Positions 27,953 to 36,747 of a DNA stretch of 64,000 nucleotides are shown one piece after another (within the stretch, counting starts at the first letter, position 1; each line of letters starts with the position of its first letter). Source of the stretch: Streptomyces poriferorum (lineage in GTDB: Bacteria; Actinomycetota; Actinomycetes; Streptomycetales; Streptomycetaceae). Under the pieces are notes generated by a model. The model was given only the letters and a program-made list of their open reading frames with translations, had not been told where the DNA came from and did not search any database. Made by a program: the position numbers and the translations under genes. The stretch is from positions 1 through 64,000 of the forward strand of contig NZ_JAELVH010000012.1 in the NCBI RefSeq assembly GCF_019399235.1. The letters are read 5' to 3'.

Positions 27953-29222
27953 GGACGGCCTCCCGGGTCGCCGGCCCTCCGGCGCCGGCGGGCTGCTCGC
28001 CCTGCGGGTGCCAGTCGAGCCGGTAGGCGGCGAGGGTCTGCCGGATGGCCTCCTCGACCTGTTCCGAGCGCTCGGCCCGGTAGCGGAACGTGCCGGCGGT
28101 GTGGACGGCGCCGCCGTTGCCGCTGAGCACCGTGCCGGGAGGCGGCAGGGTCTCCGAGCAGAGCGCGGGCACCTGGCCCACCAGCGAGGTCACCGCGTCC
28201 ACGACGGCCGGGCGCACGGGCGGCTCGGGCATCATCAGGTACCCGGCGACCGGACCGTCCAGGTCCATCGGCGCGATCGTCACGTCGTCGCCGAGCTGCA
28301 CCCGTGCGGAGGCGGCGACCAGGTCGACCCCGTAGACCTCCTCCCAGATGACCCGGACCTGACCGCCGCCGGCCCGTGCCCCGATCTCCAGGAACACCAG
28401 GTCGTCGCCGTCGCCCGAGGGCCGCGGGGCGCGGAAGACCTCCAGGTGGAAGACGTCGTCGGTGAGGTCCAGGGCGGTGCACACGCGCTCGGCGAAGTCG
28501 GTCACCCGCTTCTCGAAGTCCCGGTCGTCGTTGGCGACCGAGCTGAAGGCGGTTCCGGTGGCGAAGTCGAGGCAGCTGCCGCCGCAGCGCCAGGCCCGCG
28601 AGGTGAGCAGCCTGCCGCCCTTCACCACCCCGTCGATCTGGTAGAGCGCCCCGTCGATGAACTCCTCGCACTGGGCGTCGGCGAGGCCGGCGCCGGTCAG
28701 CAGGGTGTCCAGCTGTGCCTCGGAGCGCACCACGTGCACGCCCTGGCTGTCGGCGCCCGCGCGCGGCTTGAGGACGAACGGATAGCCGTGCCGTGCGGCG
28801 AACTCCCGCACCAGGCCGGCCGTGGGCGTCTCCCGGAAGGCGGGCACCCGCAGTCCGGCCGCCGCGACCAGGCCCTTCATCACGACCTTGTCCCGGACGG
28901 CGGCGACCTCCTCGGGGCCGCGGCCCGGGATGCCGAAGTGCCGGCGGATCTCGCCCGCGGGCTCCAGGTCGAACTCGGAGAGGGCGAGGACATGGGTGAA
29001 CGGGCCGTACAGCTCGACGAGTCGGGCCGTCTGCGCCAGGACGTCGGCGGTGTCGGAGAGATCGGACAGCACGCGGATGTCCTCGGCCAGTTCCCCGTCG
29101 AGCGGCGGACGGCCCGCCGCAGTGGTCAGATAGGCGACGCGGTCGGCGGTGTGGTCGATGTAACGGTGGTACTCCGCAAAGGAGTTGGTCCAGCGGTTGA
29201 TGATGAGGACATGGCGGTTCAT
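27939..29222 (-). CDS. ATP-grasp ligase (first)
   Basis: Protein of 427 residues from ATG 29222. ATP-grasp enzymes form amide bonds through an acyl-phosphate. Central-domain features are YPFVLKPRAGADSQGV (ATP-binding lysine and glycine loop), QCEEFIDG, and the metal site FLEIGARAGGGQV. A roughly 110-residue pre-ATP-grasp domain precedes these. Closest in architecture to carboxylate-amine or L-amino-acid ligases. Member of a Gfo/Idh, ATP-grasp, ATP-grasp, MFS leftward operon. With no NRPS in the window, amide formation in the cluster may rest on this pair. Confidence 0.9.
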   Translation of the reverse strand: MNRHVLIINRWTNSFAEYHRYIDHTADRVAYLTTAAGRPPLDGELAEDIRVLSDLSDTADVLAQTARLVELYGPFTHVLALSEFDLEPAGEIRRHFGIPGRGPEEVAAVRDKVVMKGLVAAAGLRVPAFRETPTAGLVREFAARHGYPFVLKPRAGADSQGVHVVRSEAQLDTLLTGAGLADAQCEEFIDGALYQIDGVVKGGRLLTSRAWRCGGSCLDFATGTAFSSVANDDRDFEKRVTDFAERVCTALDLTDDVFHLEVFRAPRPSGDGDDLVFLEIGARAGGGQVRVIWEEVYGVDLVAASARVQLGDDVTIAPMDLDGPVAGYLMMPEPPVRPAVVDAVTSLVGQVPALCSETLPPPGTVLSGNGGAVHTAGTFRYRAERSEQVEEAIRQTLAAYRLDWHPQGEQPAGAGGPATREAVHVVG

Positions 29223-29261
29223 CGGGTCTCCGGATGGTTCGTGGGCAGTCCTGCGGATGGC

Positions 29262-30476
29262 TCAGCTGAAGGTCACGGCACGTTCGGCGCGTCGCAGCAC
29301 CCTCGCCGTCTCCCGGTACGAGGCGCCCGCGGCGAGCACGTAACCGAGCCGGCCGGCCGAACTGCCGGGATCCGGCAGGGCGCTGCCCGGCGGCAGGAGG
29401 ACGCCTATCTCCCGCACCCGCGGATCGGACTCGATCAGCGGGTCGACGCGGAACTCGCGGTAGGTGTCGAGGCCGGGCCGCAGGAAGTAGCGGATGCCGG
29501 CCCGGGTTCCGGTACGGGACACGGCCGGTTCGGGGTTGGGCAGGCCCAGGTAGCAGCGCAGCATGATCTCGTACAGATCGTGGCCGCAGGCCAGGCGCAG
29601 CAGGTCGGGGATGCGGTCGCCGGGCAGCCGGGCCGCGACCTCCATCAGCAGCGGGCCGCGCGCGGACATCCGCAGCTCGGCGTGGAAGGGCCCGATGCCC
29701 AGGGCGACGGCGTCCAGGACGCGGGCGATGTACGTCCTGATCTCCCGGGCCGCCGACGTCTTCAGCTGGGCGGGCACGATGTGGCCGACCTCGACGAAGT
29801 GCGGTTCGGCCCCGAGGATCTTCTCGGTGATGCCGAGGATGTGGACCTGGCCGTCCTCGACGTACCCCTCGACGCTGTACTCGGGCCCCTCGACGTACTC
29901 CTCGACCAGCACCAGCCCGAGGCCGCCGCGCGAGCCGTCGGCCCGGCCGGAGCGCAGCGCCCTGCGGAACGCGGCCACGGCCTCCGCCTCGCAGCCGGCC
30001 CTGCGGACGTCGAGGCTTCCCGACTGGTCGACCGGCTTGACCACGCACACCGGTCCGAGCTCCGCGTAGGCGGCGGCGGCCGACCGTGCGCCGGAGACGA
30101 TCCGGTACCGGGGCTGGTCGAGGCCCGCCGCGTCCACGGCCCGGCGCATCCGGTGCTTGTGGCGCAGGAACTCCACTCCCGCCGGGTCGATGCCGGGCAG
30201 GCCGAGCGCCGCGGCGGCGTGGGCGGCGAGCGAGACGAAGTGCTCGAAGCCGGGCAGGACCGCGTCCAGCGGCGTTTCGGCGTGCAGGGTGCGGATGAGG
30301 TCGAGTACGGCGGCCTGGTCGGAGGTGTCCGCGGTGATCACCCGGTCGGCCTTCGCCGGGGCGGTGCCGGGCCCGGTGCCTGCGGTCAGCACGAGGGCGG
30401 TGTGCCCGAGTTCGTGGGCGCGGGTCACCAGTTCCAGTCCGGAGGAGCGGGGCTCGATGATCAGAACGGTGCTCAT
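29262..30476 (-). CDS. ATP-grasp ligase (second)
   Basis: Protein of 404 residues from ATG 30476, ATGA-coupled to the upstream Gfo/Idh gene. CVVKPVDQSGSLDV holds the nucleotide lysine and glycine loop; VEEYVEGPEYSVEGY and the metal-binding LMEVAARLPGD follow. The layout matches BacD-like amino-acid ligases and biotin-carboxylase-type ligases. It differs strongly from the neighbouring ATP-grasp gene, so the two probably make successive or different bonds. Thirty-nine bases separate them. Confidence 0.9.
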   Translation of the reverse strand: MSTVLIIEPRSSGLELVTRAHELGHTALVLTAGTGPGTAPAKADRVITADTSDQAAVLDLIRTLHAETPLDAVLPGFEHFVSLAAHAAAALGLPGIDPAGVEFLRHKHRMRRAVDAAGLDQPRYRIVSGARSAAAAYAELGPVCVVKPVDQSGSLDVRRAGCEAEAVAAFRRALRSGRADGSRGGLGLVLVEEYVEGPEYSVEGYVEDGQVHILGITEKILGAEPHFVEVGHIVPAQLKTSAAREIRTYIARVLDAVALGIGPFHAELRMSARGPLLMEVAARLPGDRIPDLLRLACGHDLYEIMLRCYLGLPNPEPAVSRTGTRAGIRYFLRPGLDTYREFRVDPLIESDPRVREIGVLLPPGSALPDPGSSAGRLGYVLAAGASYRETARVLRRAERAVTFS

Positions 30477-31489
30477 GCTGCTTCCTGCGGGGCCGGGGTG
30501 CCGGAGTCCGCGAACGCGGCGGCGCGGGCGGTGTCGAGGAGCTCCATGGACTCCAGGTGCAGGGCGAGGTTGCTGCGCGGCGCCGGGGCCTCACCGCGGA
30601 AGTGGGCGTACGCCTGCTCGATGAACCGGGTCAGCGGGGCGTCCTGGACGACCTTGCGGACCGGCCGTCCGGCGATGCGGACCTGGCCGAAGTCGTCGTC
30701 ACCGGAGACGGGATAGTCCGCCACGAGCGTGCCCTCGGTGCCGTGGATGTGCAGCCGCCGCCGGCGTACCGGCGAGGCCAGATCGGTGTACAGCGTGGTC
30801 CGTACGCCGGAGGTGTGCCGCAGCGTGACCTCGGCACCACCCAGCCGGGCGAGCCGGCCGGACGGCAGCGGCAGGTCCCAGCCGCGCGAGCCGGTGACCT
30901 CCGCGACGGGCCCGGCGAGATGCAGGGCGAGCAGCAGCTGGTGCGGCAGCTCCACCTCGAAGGCGCTGCCGTGCCCCTGGGTCTGCAGCGAACGGCGAAA
31001 GCGCGGCTTGCTCTGCTCCATGTGGTACGAGACCGGCTCACCGATCGTCCCCGAGGCGACGAGCTCCTCGGCGGCCTCGGTGACCCTGCTGGCCGGCCAG
31101 ACGCTCATCGGCAGCACCACGGCCCCGGTGGCCTCCGTCAGGTCCACCAGATGGGCGGCCTCCTGCACGGTGTGCGCGATCGGTTTCTCCAGGATGAAGC
31201 GCTGTGCTCCGGCGTGCAGGAGCTGCTCCAGGCAGTCCCGGTGGGCGTCGGGCGGCACCGCCACGTGGAAGACGGCGTCGGCCACCCGGTGGCCCGCCGC
31301 CCACAGCGCCGTGACGGCGCCGCGGACGTCAGGCACCCATTCCCCTCCCGCCACCTCGGCGGGGCGGGGATCGACGGCGATCACCGTCGACCGGCCGCCC
31401 GTGATGTCCCGCAGCGCGCGATGGTGCAGATCGCGGCCCGCGTGTCCGTATCCGACGATGACGGAAGGTGAATTGCCTTTCTTCCTCAT
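30473..31489 (-). CDS. Gfo/Idh/MocA-family oxidoreductase (second)
   Basis: Protein of 338 residues from ATG 31489. Rossmann domain start VIVGYGHAGRDLH, catalytic-lysine motif FILEKPIAHT, and a substrate domain with the beta-sheet segment HIHGTEGTLVADYP. Normal length, unlike the extended homologue at 17526-18839. The ribosome site is weak (AAGGGCGG). First gene of the ATP-grasp/MFS operon and divergent from a FabG gene. May oxidise or reduce a sugar-, amino- or imine-type intermediate. Substrate unknown. Confidence 0.88.
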   Translation of the reverse strand: MRKKGNSPSVIVGYGHAGRDLHHRALRDITGGRSTVIAVDPRPAEVAGGEWVPDVRGAVTALWAAGHRVADAVFHVAVPPDAHRDCLEQLLHAGAQRFILEKPIAHTVQEAAHLVDLTEATGAVVLPMSVWPASRVTEAAEELVASGTIGEPVSYHMEQSKPRFRRSLQTQGHGSAFEVELPHQLLLALHLAGPVAEVTGSRGWDLPLPSGRLARLGGAEVTLRHTSGVRTTLYTDLASPVRRRRLHIHGTEGTLVADYPVSGDDDFGQVRIAGRPVRKVVQDAPLTRFIEQAYAHFRGEAPAPRSNLALHLESMELLDTARAAAFADSGTPAPQEAA

Positions 31490-31673
31490 CTGTTTACCGC
31501 CCTTCGCTGTCGTAGTGAAAGGAGCTTCGCAGCGGGCCGGGAGAGACTTCCAGGCCAATTCTCCGGACCCCTGGCGGACCACTTGGAAGGATTTCCCGCG
31601 GCTGGTGGTGCCTGTTCGTGCCTCGAAAGGAACATGTGCGGCTGCCGAGGTGGTATCGGCCCGCGGCATTGTC

Positions 31674-31698
31674 AACAGGCATGCTGGACACGCTTGTT
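31674..31698. promoter_or_regulatory. 25-bp imperfect palindrome in a divergent promoter region
   Basis: AACAGGCATGCT-G-GACACGCTTGTT has matching bases at 8 of 12 half-site positions and perfect AACA/TGTT ends. It lies about 55 bases upstream of the FabG start in the 264-base gap between divergent Gfo/Idh and FabG genes. Size and shape suit a TetR-type (including gamma-butyrolactone receptor) operator, but no receptor gene is in the window. Confidence 0.35.
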
Positions 31699-31753
31699 CG
31701 ACGTATTCGGAATTGCGGCACCCGTGGAATTCACCTGGAGAAGGAGTCAATTG

Positions 31754-32524
31754 ATGAGCCTCGAAGGCCGGGCCGCCCTGGTCACCGGTGGTTCCCGCGG
31801 CATCGGACGGGCCATCGCGCTCCGTCTCGCTGCCGACGGTGCCGCGGTCGCCGTGAACTACCGCTCCCGAAAGGACGAGGCCGAGCGCACGGTCGAGGAG
31901 ATCACCGCCCTGGGAGGGCGGGCGATCGCCCTGCAGGCCGACGTGTCGGACCCGGACGCCGCCCAGCGACTGGTGGACGAGACCATGGCAGGGCTCGGCG
32001 GGCTGCACATCCTGGTGAACAACGCCGGCGTGGCGCAGGACGGGCTCATATTCGACCAGTCGCCGGAGGACTGGTGGGAGGTGCTCAAGGTCAACGTCGG
32101 CGGCGTCTACCACTGCACCCGGGCGGTCGCCGGCCACTTCATGTCCCAGCGCGACGGCAACGTCATCAACATCTCCTCCGTCATGGGCGAGGGCGGCTGG
32201 GTCGGGCAGTCCAACTACTCCGCCTCCAAGGGCGCCGTCAACGCCTTCACCCGGGCCGCCGCCGTCGAACTGGCCCGCTTCGAGGTCCGGGTCAACGCGG
32301 TCCTGGCCGGGTTCACCACCACCGACCTGATCGGCGGACTGCTGGAGAAGGACGGCGGCAAAGCCATCAAACGGCAGTTGCCGCTGCGCGAGTTCGCGAC
32401 CCCCGAGCAGGTGGCCGGCGCGGTGTCCTTCCTGGCCGGCGAGGACTCCACGTACATCACCGGCGAACTGCTGCGTGTGGACGGCGGATGGGCCGGGCAG
32501 CTCGGCCTCGGCCGGGCCAAGTAG
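31754..32524 (+). CDS. 3-oxoacyl-ACP reductase (FabG-type SDR, first)
   Basis: Protein of 256 residues from ATG 31754, with GGAGAAGGAG eight bases upstream. Short-chain dehydrogenase with the NADP motif TGGSRGIG, NNAG at 89-92, Ser142, Tyr155 and Lys159 (YSASK), and a C-terminal VDGGW. Ketoreductase of the beta-keto group on ACP is the natural reading beside KS, CLF and ACP genes. It is the only rightward gene in this part and stands alone, ending at a strong hairpin. Two FabG-type genes in one small set suggest different chain lengths or positions. Confidence 0.92.
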   Translation: MSLEGRAALVTGGSRGIGRAIALRLAADGAAVAVNYRSRKDEAERTVEEITALGGRAIALQADVSDPDAAQRLVDETMAGLGGLHILVNNAGVAQDGLIFDQSPEDWWEVLKVNVGGVYHCTRAVAGHFMSQRDGNVINISSVMGEGGWVGQSNYSASKGAVNAFTRAAAVELARFEVRVNAVLAGFTTTDLIGGLLEKDGGKAIKRQLPLREFATPEQVAGAVSFLAGEDSTYITGELLRVDGGWAGQLGLGRAK

Positions 32525-32563
32525 CCGGGCAGGCAACGTACTTCGCACCAACCGCCAGGAAAC

Positions 32564-32600
32564 GGGGAAGCCCCGGGGAGCATCTCCCCGGGGCTTCCCC
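32564..32600. terminator. Strong bidirectional terminator, 17-bp perfect stem
   Basis: Arms 32564-32580 and 32584-32600 are perfect complements around a CAT loop. The element lies between the convergent FabG (stop 32524) and FAD-oxidoreductase (stop 32617) genes. Confidence 0.85.
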
Positions 32601-32616
32601 GCTTCCCTTCCCCGCA

Positions 32617-34293
32617 TCAGCCGATCCGGGCCAGACCACGGGCGCCCTGCCGGCCGGAACCGCGGGAGACGGCCAGCGGGTCCCAGCCCTCCGCACGCTC
32701 CGGGAGAAGGTCCGGGTCGCCCAGGAGCGCGCCCCGGTGTACCTCGGCCATCAGGCCGCGGCCCAGGAGCTGGCCGGCCAGCGCCATCCCGCCGGCCGCG
32801 GAGCCCGTGATGCCGGTGCCGTGCCGGGTGTTGGTCCCCACCATGTGGAGGCCCTCGATGCTGGTGCGGGTGTCGGGGCGGCTGCCCGTACCGCCCCACT
32901 CGGCCAGCCCGTACGGTGTCCCGCCGGTGGCCAGGGTGTAGCGCTCGTGGGTGATGGGGGTCGCCGTCTCCAGGTGCACGATGTTCTCCCGGAACGGGCC
33001 GAGCGCCTCCTCCGCCGTGTTCAGCATCGCCTCGGTCAGTTCCGCCTTGCGCCGCTGGTAGCCCTCGTTGCGCCGGTAGCGCTCACCGGCCGCCGGGCCC
33101 TTGTCCACGCCCCAGTATTCGTATCCGGGCGGACACAGCGTCATCACCTGGAAGTTGCTGTGCCCCGGCGGGCAGACGGCAGCGGTGCCCGGGTCCTTCA
33201 GCGAGGCGAACGAAGCGAAGAGGAACGGCAACGGGCTGATGGTCTCCTTCGCCACCTGCTCGTAGTAGGCCTCGATGTCGTCGTCCCGGTACCACCACAG
33301 ATTGGCGTTCGGACGGGCCGGCAGCTCCTTGTCGGTGGCGATGTAGAGCGTGGCGAGCGGCAGCGCCATCTTCGCCTGCCGGGTCCTCGACACCACCCGG
33401 CGGCCGAAGTGCTCCTCTCCCACGAGGTCGAGCACGGTCCGGGAGTAGTCGGCGTTCGACACCACCAGGGGAGCGCTGTGGACGTCGCCGCCCGTCATCC
33501 CCACCCCGGTGACCCTGCCGTCCTCGACGAGGATGCGCTCCACCCGGCTCTTGGTCCGCAGCTCCCCGCCGTGCGCCTCCAGCGCCTCGACGAGCGCCGC
33601 GGCGAGGACCTGGCCGCCGCCCTCGGGGTAGTAGGCGCCCCGCAGGTAGTGGTCGGTGACGGCCGCGTGGGTGGAGACGGTGGCCTGGCGCGGACCCATC
33701 CCGTAGTTGGGCGACTGGGCGGCGAGCACGGTACGGGCCCGCGGGTCCAGCCCGCAGTGGTCGAACAGCTCGGAGAGCGTACGGCGGCCCCACTCGGCGG
33801 TGACCGGGGTGCGCGCCAGCAAGTCGGCCAGGGACGGCTCACCGTCCGACAGCATCATCGAACGGGTCTCCGCGCCGACGGCGGCGCAGATCCGGGTGAA
33901 CCGCTCGATGCCCTCGCGCTGCGACGGCAGCGCCTCGGTCAGCCGCTTCGTGTACGCCTCCCAGCCCACGGGCACGTCGACCGTGAGACCGGGCAGCACG
34001 ATCCGGTCGAAGCCGCCCCGGTCCATCTCCCGGTAGGTCACCCGGCCTTCGAGCCCCAGGCCGGAGAAGATCGCCGGCAGCAGCCCGCCCGGGCCGCAGT
34101 CACCCAGGTAGTGGACGCCCACGTCGAACTCGTAGGCCCGGCGGCGGCGGAACACATGACTGTTTCCCCCCGCCACGTCGTGCTGCTCCAGTACGAGGAC
34201 GCGGCGGCCGCTCACGGCCAGGTACGCCGCACACACCAGGCCGCCCATGCCGCTTCCGACGACGATGGCGTCCCACTCATCCCGCTTCACCAT
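32617..34293 (-). CDS. Phytoene-desaturase/retinol-saturase-like FAD oxidoreductase
   Basis: Protein of 558 residues from ATG 34293. N-terminal FAD motif IVVGSGMGGLVCAAYL (10-25) with the following acidic LEQHD, and a C-terminal GTNTRHGTGITGSAAGGMALA flavin-binding segment as in carotenoid desaturases and retinol 13,14-saturase. Such enzymes desaturate, saturate or isomerise polyenes. Homologues occur in type II polyketide clusters that build a benzene ring from a polyene (cinnamoyl-lipid type). No carotenoid genes accompany it here, so an acyl-polyene substrate is more likely. Follows an inverted repeat after the CLF-like gene. Confidence 0.85.
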   Translation of the reverse strand: MVKRDEWDAIVVGSGMGGLVCAAYLAVSGRRVLVLEQHDVAGGNSHVFRRRRAYEFDVGVHYLGDCGPGGLLPAIFSGLGLEGRVTYREMDRGGFDRIVLPGLTVDVPVGWEAYTKRLTEALPSQREGIERFTRICAAVGAETRSMMLSDGEPSLADLLARTPVTAEWGRRTLSELFDHCGLDPRARTVLAAQSPNYGMGPRQATVSTHAAVTDHYLRGAYYPEGGGQVLAAALVEALEAHGGELRTKSRVERILVEDGRVTGVGMTGGDVHSAPLVVSNADYSRTVLDLVGEEHFGRRVVSRTRQAKMALPLATLYIATDKELPARPNANLWWYRDDDIEAYYEQVAKETISPLPFLFASFASLKDPGTAAVCPPGHSNFQVMTLCPPGYEYWGVDKGPAAGERYRRNEGYQRRKAELTEAMLNTAEEALGPFRENIVHLETATPITHERYTLATGGTPYGLAEWGGTGSRPDTRTSIEGLHMVGTNTRHGTGITGSAAGGMALAGQLLGRGLMAEVHRGALLGDPDLLPERAEGWDPLAVSRGSGRQGARGLARIG

Positions 34294-34318
34294 GCGGCTC
34301 AACCGTCCTGTTCCTGTA

Positions 34319-34374
34319 GGTCCTGTCCGGAGTTCCCCCGCGGCGTCGCCCGCGCTGGAACTCCAGACAGGACC
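34319..34374. terminator. 18-bp inverted repeat between CLF-like and FAD-oxidoreductase genes
   Basis: Arms 34319-34336 and 34357-34374 pair with one mismatch around a 20-base G/C-rich loop. It lies downstream of the CLF-like stop (34403) and upstream of the FAD gene start (34293), both leftward. Could be a partial terminator, attenuator or mRNA-stabilising hairpin that lowers FAD-enzyme expression relative to KS/CLF. Confidence 0.5.
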
Positions 34375-34402
34375 GAGGCGGGGCTGACGTTCCTGTCGCG
34401 GG

Positions 34403-35527
34403 TCAGACCCGCTCGCGTACGACCAGCGCACCGGCGTTGCCGTCGTGGCCGACCGAGGTGATCAGACCGATACGGGGCTTCCCGCTGCCCGGGGAGCCCT
34501 GCCAGCGGGCGAGGAGAGCCGCGAGCTGCATGGCCCCGCCGGCGCTGTACGTCTCGCCCAGGACCTCGGTGACCCGCACCGGGTCCGGCAGCCGGCCGAG
34601 GGCGAGCCGCACAGCACGCTCCTCCACCCGGTCGAGCCCGATGTGGTCACCGGCGCCCAGGGACACGTCGGCCACGTCATCCGCGGCCACCGCGCTGCGC
34701 TCCAGGGCCCGGTTGATCGCGGTGACCAGGCCGTTCGTGAGACCGCGGCCGAGCCCGGCCCGCCGGTTGACCCCGGTCCAGCCGAAGAACCCGACCTCGC
34801 AGGCCAGCAGCTCCGCGAGGACCGGTTCGCCGGGGGTCTCCTCGGCCCTGACGACGAAGACGGCGCTGCCCTCGCCGACCGGAGCGGCCTCCCGCAGCGT
34901 TCCCGCGTGGTGCCAGGCCCAGGCCGTCGGGGCGCTGAGCTCCTCGGCACCGCCGACGAGCAGCTCCTCGGCACGGCCCGCCGCCATGGCGAGCCTCGCG
35001 TGCCGGAAGGCGTAGAGGCTGGCGCTGCGGCCGCCGGCCACCGTGGCGTTCAGGCCCTTGAGCCCGTGCCGGATGGCCATCTGGCCGGCGCTGCAGTTCA
35101 TGACGCTGCCCGCGAACTTGCCCGGGTTGATGAGGTAGGGCTTGTCGAGGGTGAGGGTCTCGTACAGCAGGTCGGAGTAGCCCGCGATGGAGCCGGTGTT
35201 GGTGGCCAGCACCACGCCGGTCCTGGCCGGGTCCGTACCGGCCGCGGCCGGTCCCGCGGCTTCGAGGGCCTGCTTGCAGGCGACCAGGCTCAGCTGGGCG
35301 AGCCGGTCCAGGTTCTTGATGCCCTTGCGGCCCAGGTGGTCGGCGGCCTTGAAGCCGGGGACGGGCCGCAGCGGACGCGGCGGGTAGGCCGCGTCCGCCC
35401 CGGCAGCGGGCTCGGGCGCCGCGCCCGGGGCCGGCGCTCCGGCCAGGGGCGCCAGCCCGTAGCCCGCGCTGGAGACCACTCCGGCGCCGACGACCGGCAG
35501 GGGCTGCACGGGCGCGGCCGTGGTCAC
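34403..35527 (-). CDS. Chain-length-factor-like ketosynthase homologue
   Basis: Protein of 374 residues from GTG 35527, GTGA-coupled to the KS gene. Ketosynthase fold, but the active-site triad is altered. Cys145 is retained in VMNCSAGQ, whereas the usual HGTGT reads GAGDHIG and the C-terminal NSFGFGG-type loop reads TSVGHDGNAG. Loss of the first catalytic His and pairing with a complete KS argue for a KSbeta/CLF role controlling chain length. An Ala/Pro-rich linker occupies residues 24-50. Unusual in keeping a cysteine where classical CLFs have Gln. Confidence 0.82.
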   Translation of the reverse strand: MTTAAPVQPLPVVGAGVVSSAGYGLAPLAGAPAPGAAPEPAAGADAAYPPRPLRPVPGFKAADHLGRKGIKNLDRLAQLSLVACKQALEAAGPAAAGTDPARTGVVLATNTGSIAGYSDLLYETLTLDKPYLINPGKFAGSVMNCSAGQMAIRHGLKGLNATVAGGRSASLYAFRHARLAMAAGRAEELLVGGAEELSAPTAWAWHHAGTLREAAPVGEGSAVFVVRAEETPGEPVLAELLACEVGFFGWTGVNRRAGLGRGLTNGLVTAINRALERSAVAADDVADVSLGAGDHIGLDRVEERAVRLALGRLPDPVRVTEVLGETYSAGGAMQLAALLARWQGSPGSGKPRIGLITSVGHDGNAGALVVRERV

Positions 35528-36747
35528 AGGTACCTCCCGAGGATGGTGATGACGTTGTTGCCGCCGAAGGCGAAGCCGTGGTTCTGGACGATCTCCACCC
35601 GCGCGTCCCTGCCCCGGCCCGGGACACAGTCCACGCCGGGCCCGAGCTCCGGGTCCGTCTCGACCAGGTTCGCGGTCGGTGGCAGGAAGCCCTGTTCCAG
35701 GGCGGTGCAGCAGGCGATGGCGCCGAAGCCGCTGGCCGCGCCCATGGTGTGGCCGAGCATCGACTTGATCGAGCTGATCGGAGGCAGCCGGTCGCCGAAG
35801 ACCTGGCGGACCGCCCGGACCTCCGTCGCGTCGTTCGTCGGCGTGCCGGTGCCGTGGGCGCAGATGTAGTCGATCTGGTCGGGGACGACGCCCGCGTTGC
35901 GGTGCGCCGCCTTGATGCAGTCCGCGATGCTCGTGGCGTCGGGGTGCACCATGTGGGAGGCGTCGCAGTTCGCCGCGTATCCGAGCACCTCGGCGTAGAT
36001 GCGGGCGCCGCGCGCCAGTGCGTGCTCCAGCGGTTCGAGCAGCAGCGCGGCCCCGCCCTCGCCGGTGATGATGCCCGAACGGTTGGCGTCGAACGGCTGC
36101 GGCAGGTCCTGGGCCATGGCGCCCAGGGCGTAGAAGCCGGCATGGGTCAGCCGGTTCACGGAGTCGGCGCCGCCGGCCAGCATGAAGTCGGCCTCGCCCA
36201 GGCGCACCATGTCGAAGGCGTACCCCAGCGCGTAGTTGCTGGCCGAGCAGGCGGTCGGGATGGTCTGCGCGTCGCCGCTCAGGCCGAGTTCGGCGTTGAC
36301 GGCGCCCGCGATCTGGCCCGCGGGCAACTGCCCGACGAGGCGGGGCTCCAGGCCCTTCAGGCCCTGGGTGACCCACTGGCCGCCCAGGCTCTGGGCCACC
36401 GCGGACTCGCCGCTGGTGGTGCCCATGATGGAGCCGGACCGGCCGGCGGAGAGCAGCAGGGGGTCGATGCCGGAGTCCTCGACCGCGAGCCGGGAGGCGG
36501 CGGCGGCCAGGAGCGCGCTGCGGCCCCAGCGGTCAGGGTCGAGGTGGTGCAGGAGGGCGGCCGGGTCGAAGTCGTCGACCTCGGCTGCCTTGCGGCTGGG
36601 GAAGGGGGTGGCGTCGAAGCTGCGGGCCGGCCCGATGCCGACCCGGCCCGCCCGGAGGGAATCGGCGAAGTCCCGCACGCCGATTCCGACCGGGCTGACC
36701 GCTCCGAGCCCCGTGATGACGACTCGGCGCAAGGTCGGCTCAGGCAT
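35524..36747 (-). CDS. Beta-ketoacyl-ACP synthase (KSalpha)
   Basis: Protein of 407 residues from ATG 36747, overlapping the ACP gene by eight bases. Condenses acyl and malonyl-ACP units. The catalytic triad is complete: Cys167 in PTACSASN, His298 in CAHGTGTPTNDA and His333 in MLGHTMGAASG; FAFGGNN is near the end. Similar in layout to type II ketosynthases and FabF. Coupled by overlap to both ACP and CLF-like genes, defining a minimal polyketide synthase. No acyltransferase, aromatase or thioesterase accompanies it, so FabD-type malonyl loading in trans is expected. Confidence 0.94.
   Translation of the reverse strand: MPEPTLRRVVITGLGAVSPVGIGVRDFADSLRAGRVGIGPARSFDATPFPSRKAAEVDDFDPAALLHHLDPDRWGRSALLAAAASRLAVEDSGIDPLLLSAGRSGSIMGTTSGESAVAQSLGGQWVTQGLKGLEPRLVGQLPAGQIAGAVNAELGLSGDAQTIPTACSASNYALGYAFDMVRLGEADFMLAGGADSVNRLTHAGFYALGAMAQDLPQPFDANRSGIITGEGGAALLLEPLEHALARGARIYAEVLGYAANCDASHMVHPDATSIADCIKAAHRNAGVVPDQIDYICAHGTGTPTNDATEVRAVRQVFGDRLPPISSIKSMLGHTMGAASGFGAIACCTALEQGFLPPTANLVETDPELGPGVDCVPGRGRDARVEIVQNHGFAFGGNNVITILGRYL

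Noticed and set aside
27552-30716. Very long open frame (over 1000 codons) opposite the ATP-grasp/MFS genes
   Set aside because: Low-complexity Gly/Arg/Asp-rich translation, no motifs, no ribosome site; a typical antisense shadow of high-G+C coding DNA. Similar long shadows oppose the genes at 16.1-18.5 kb and 18.7-21.2 kb.
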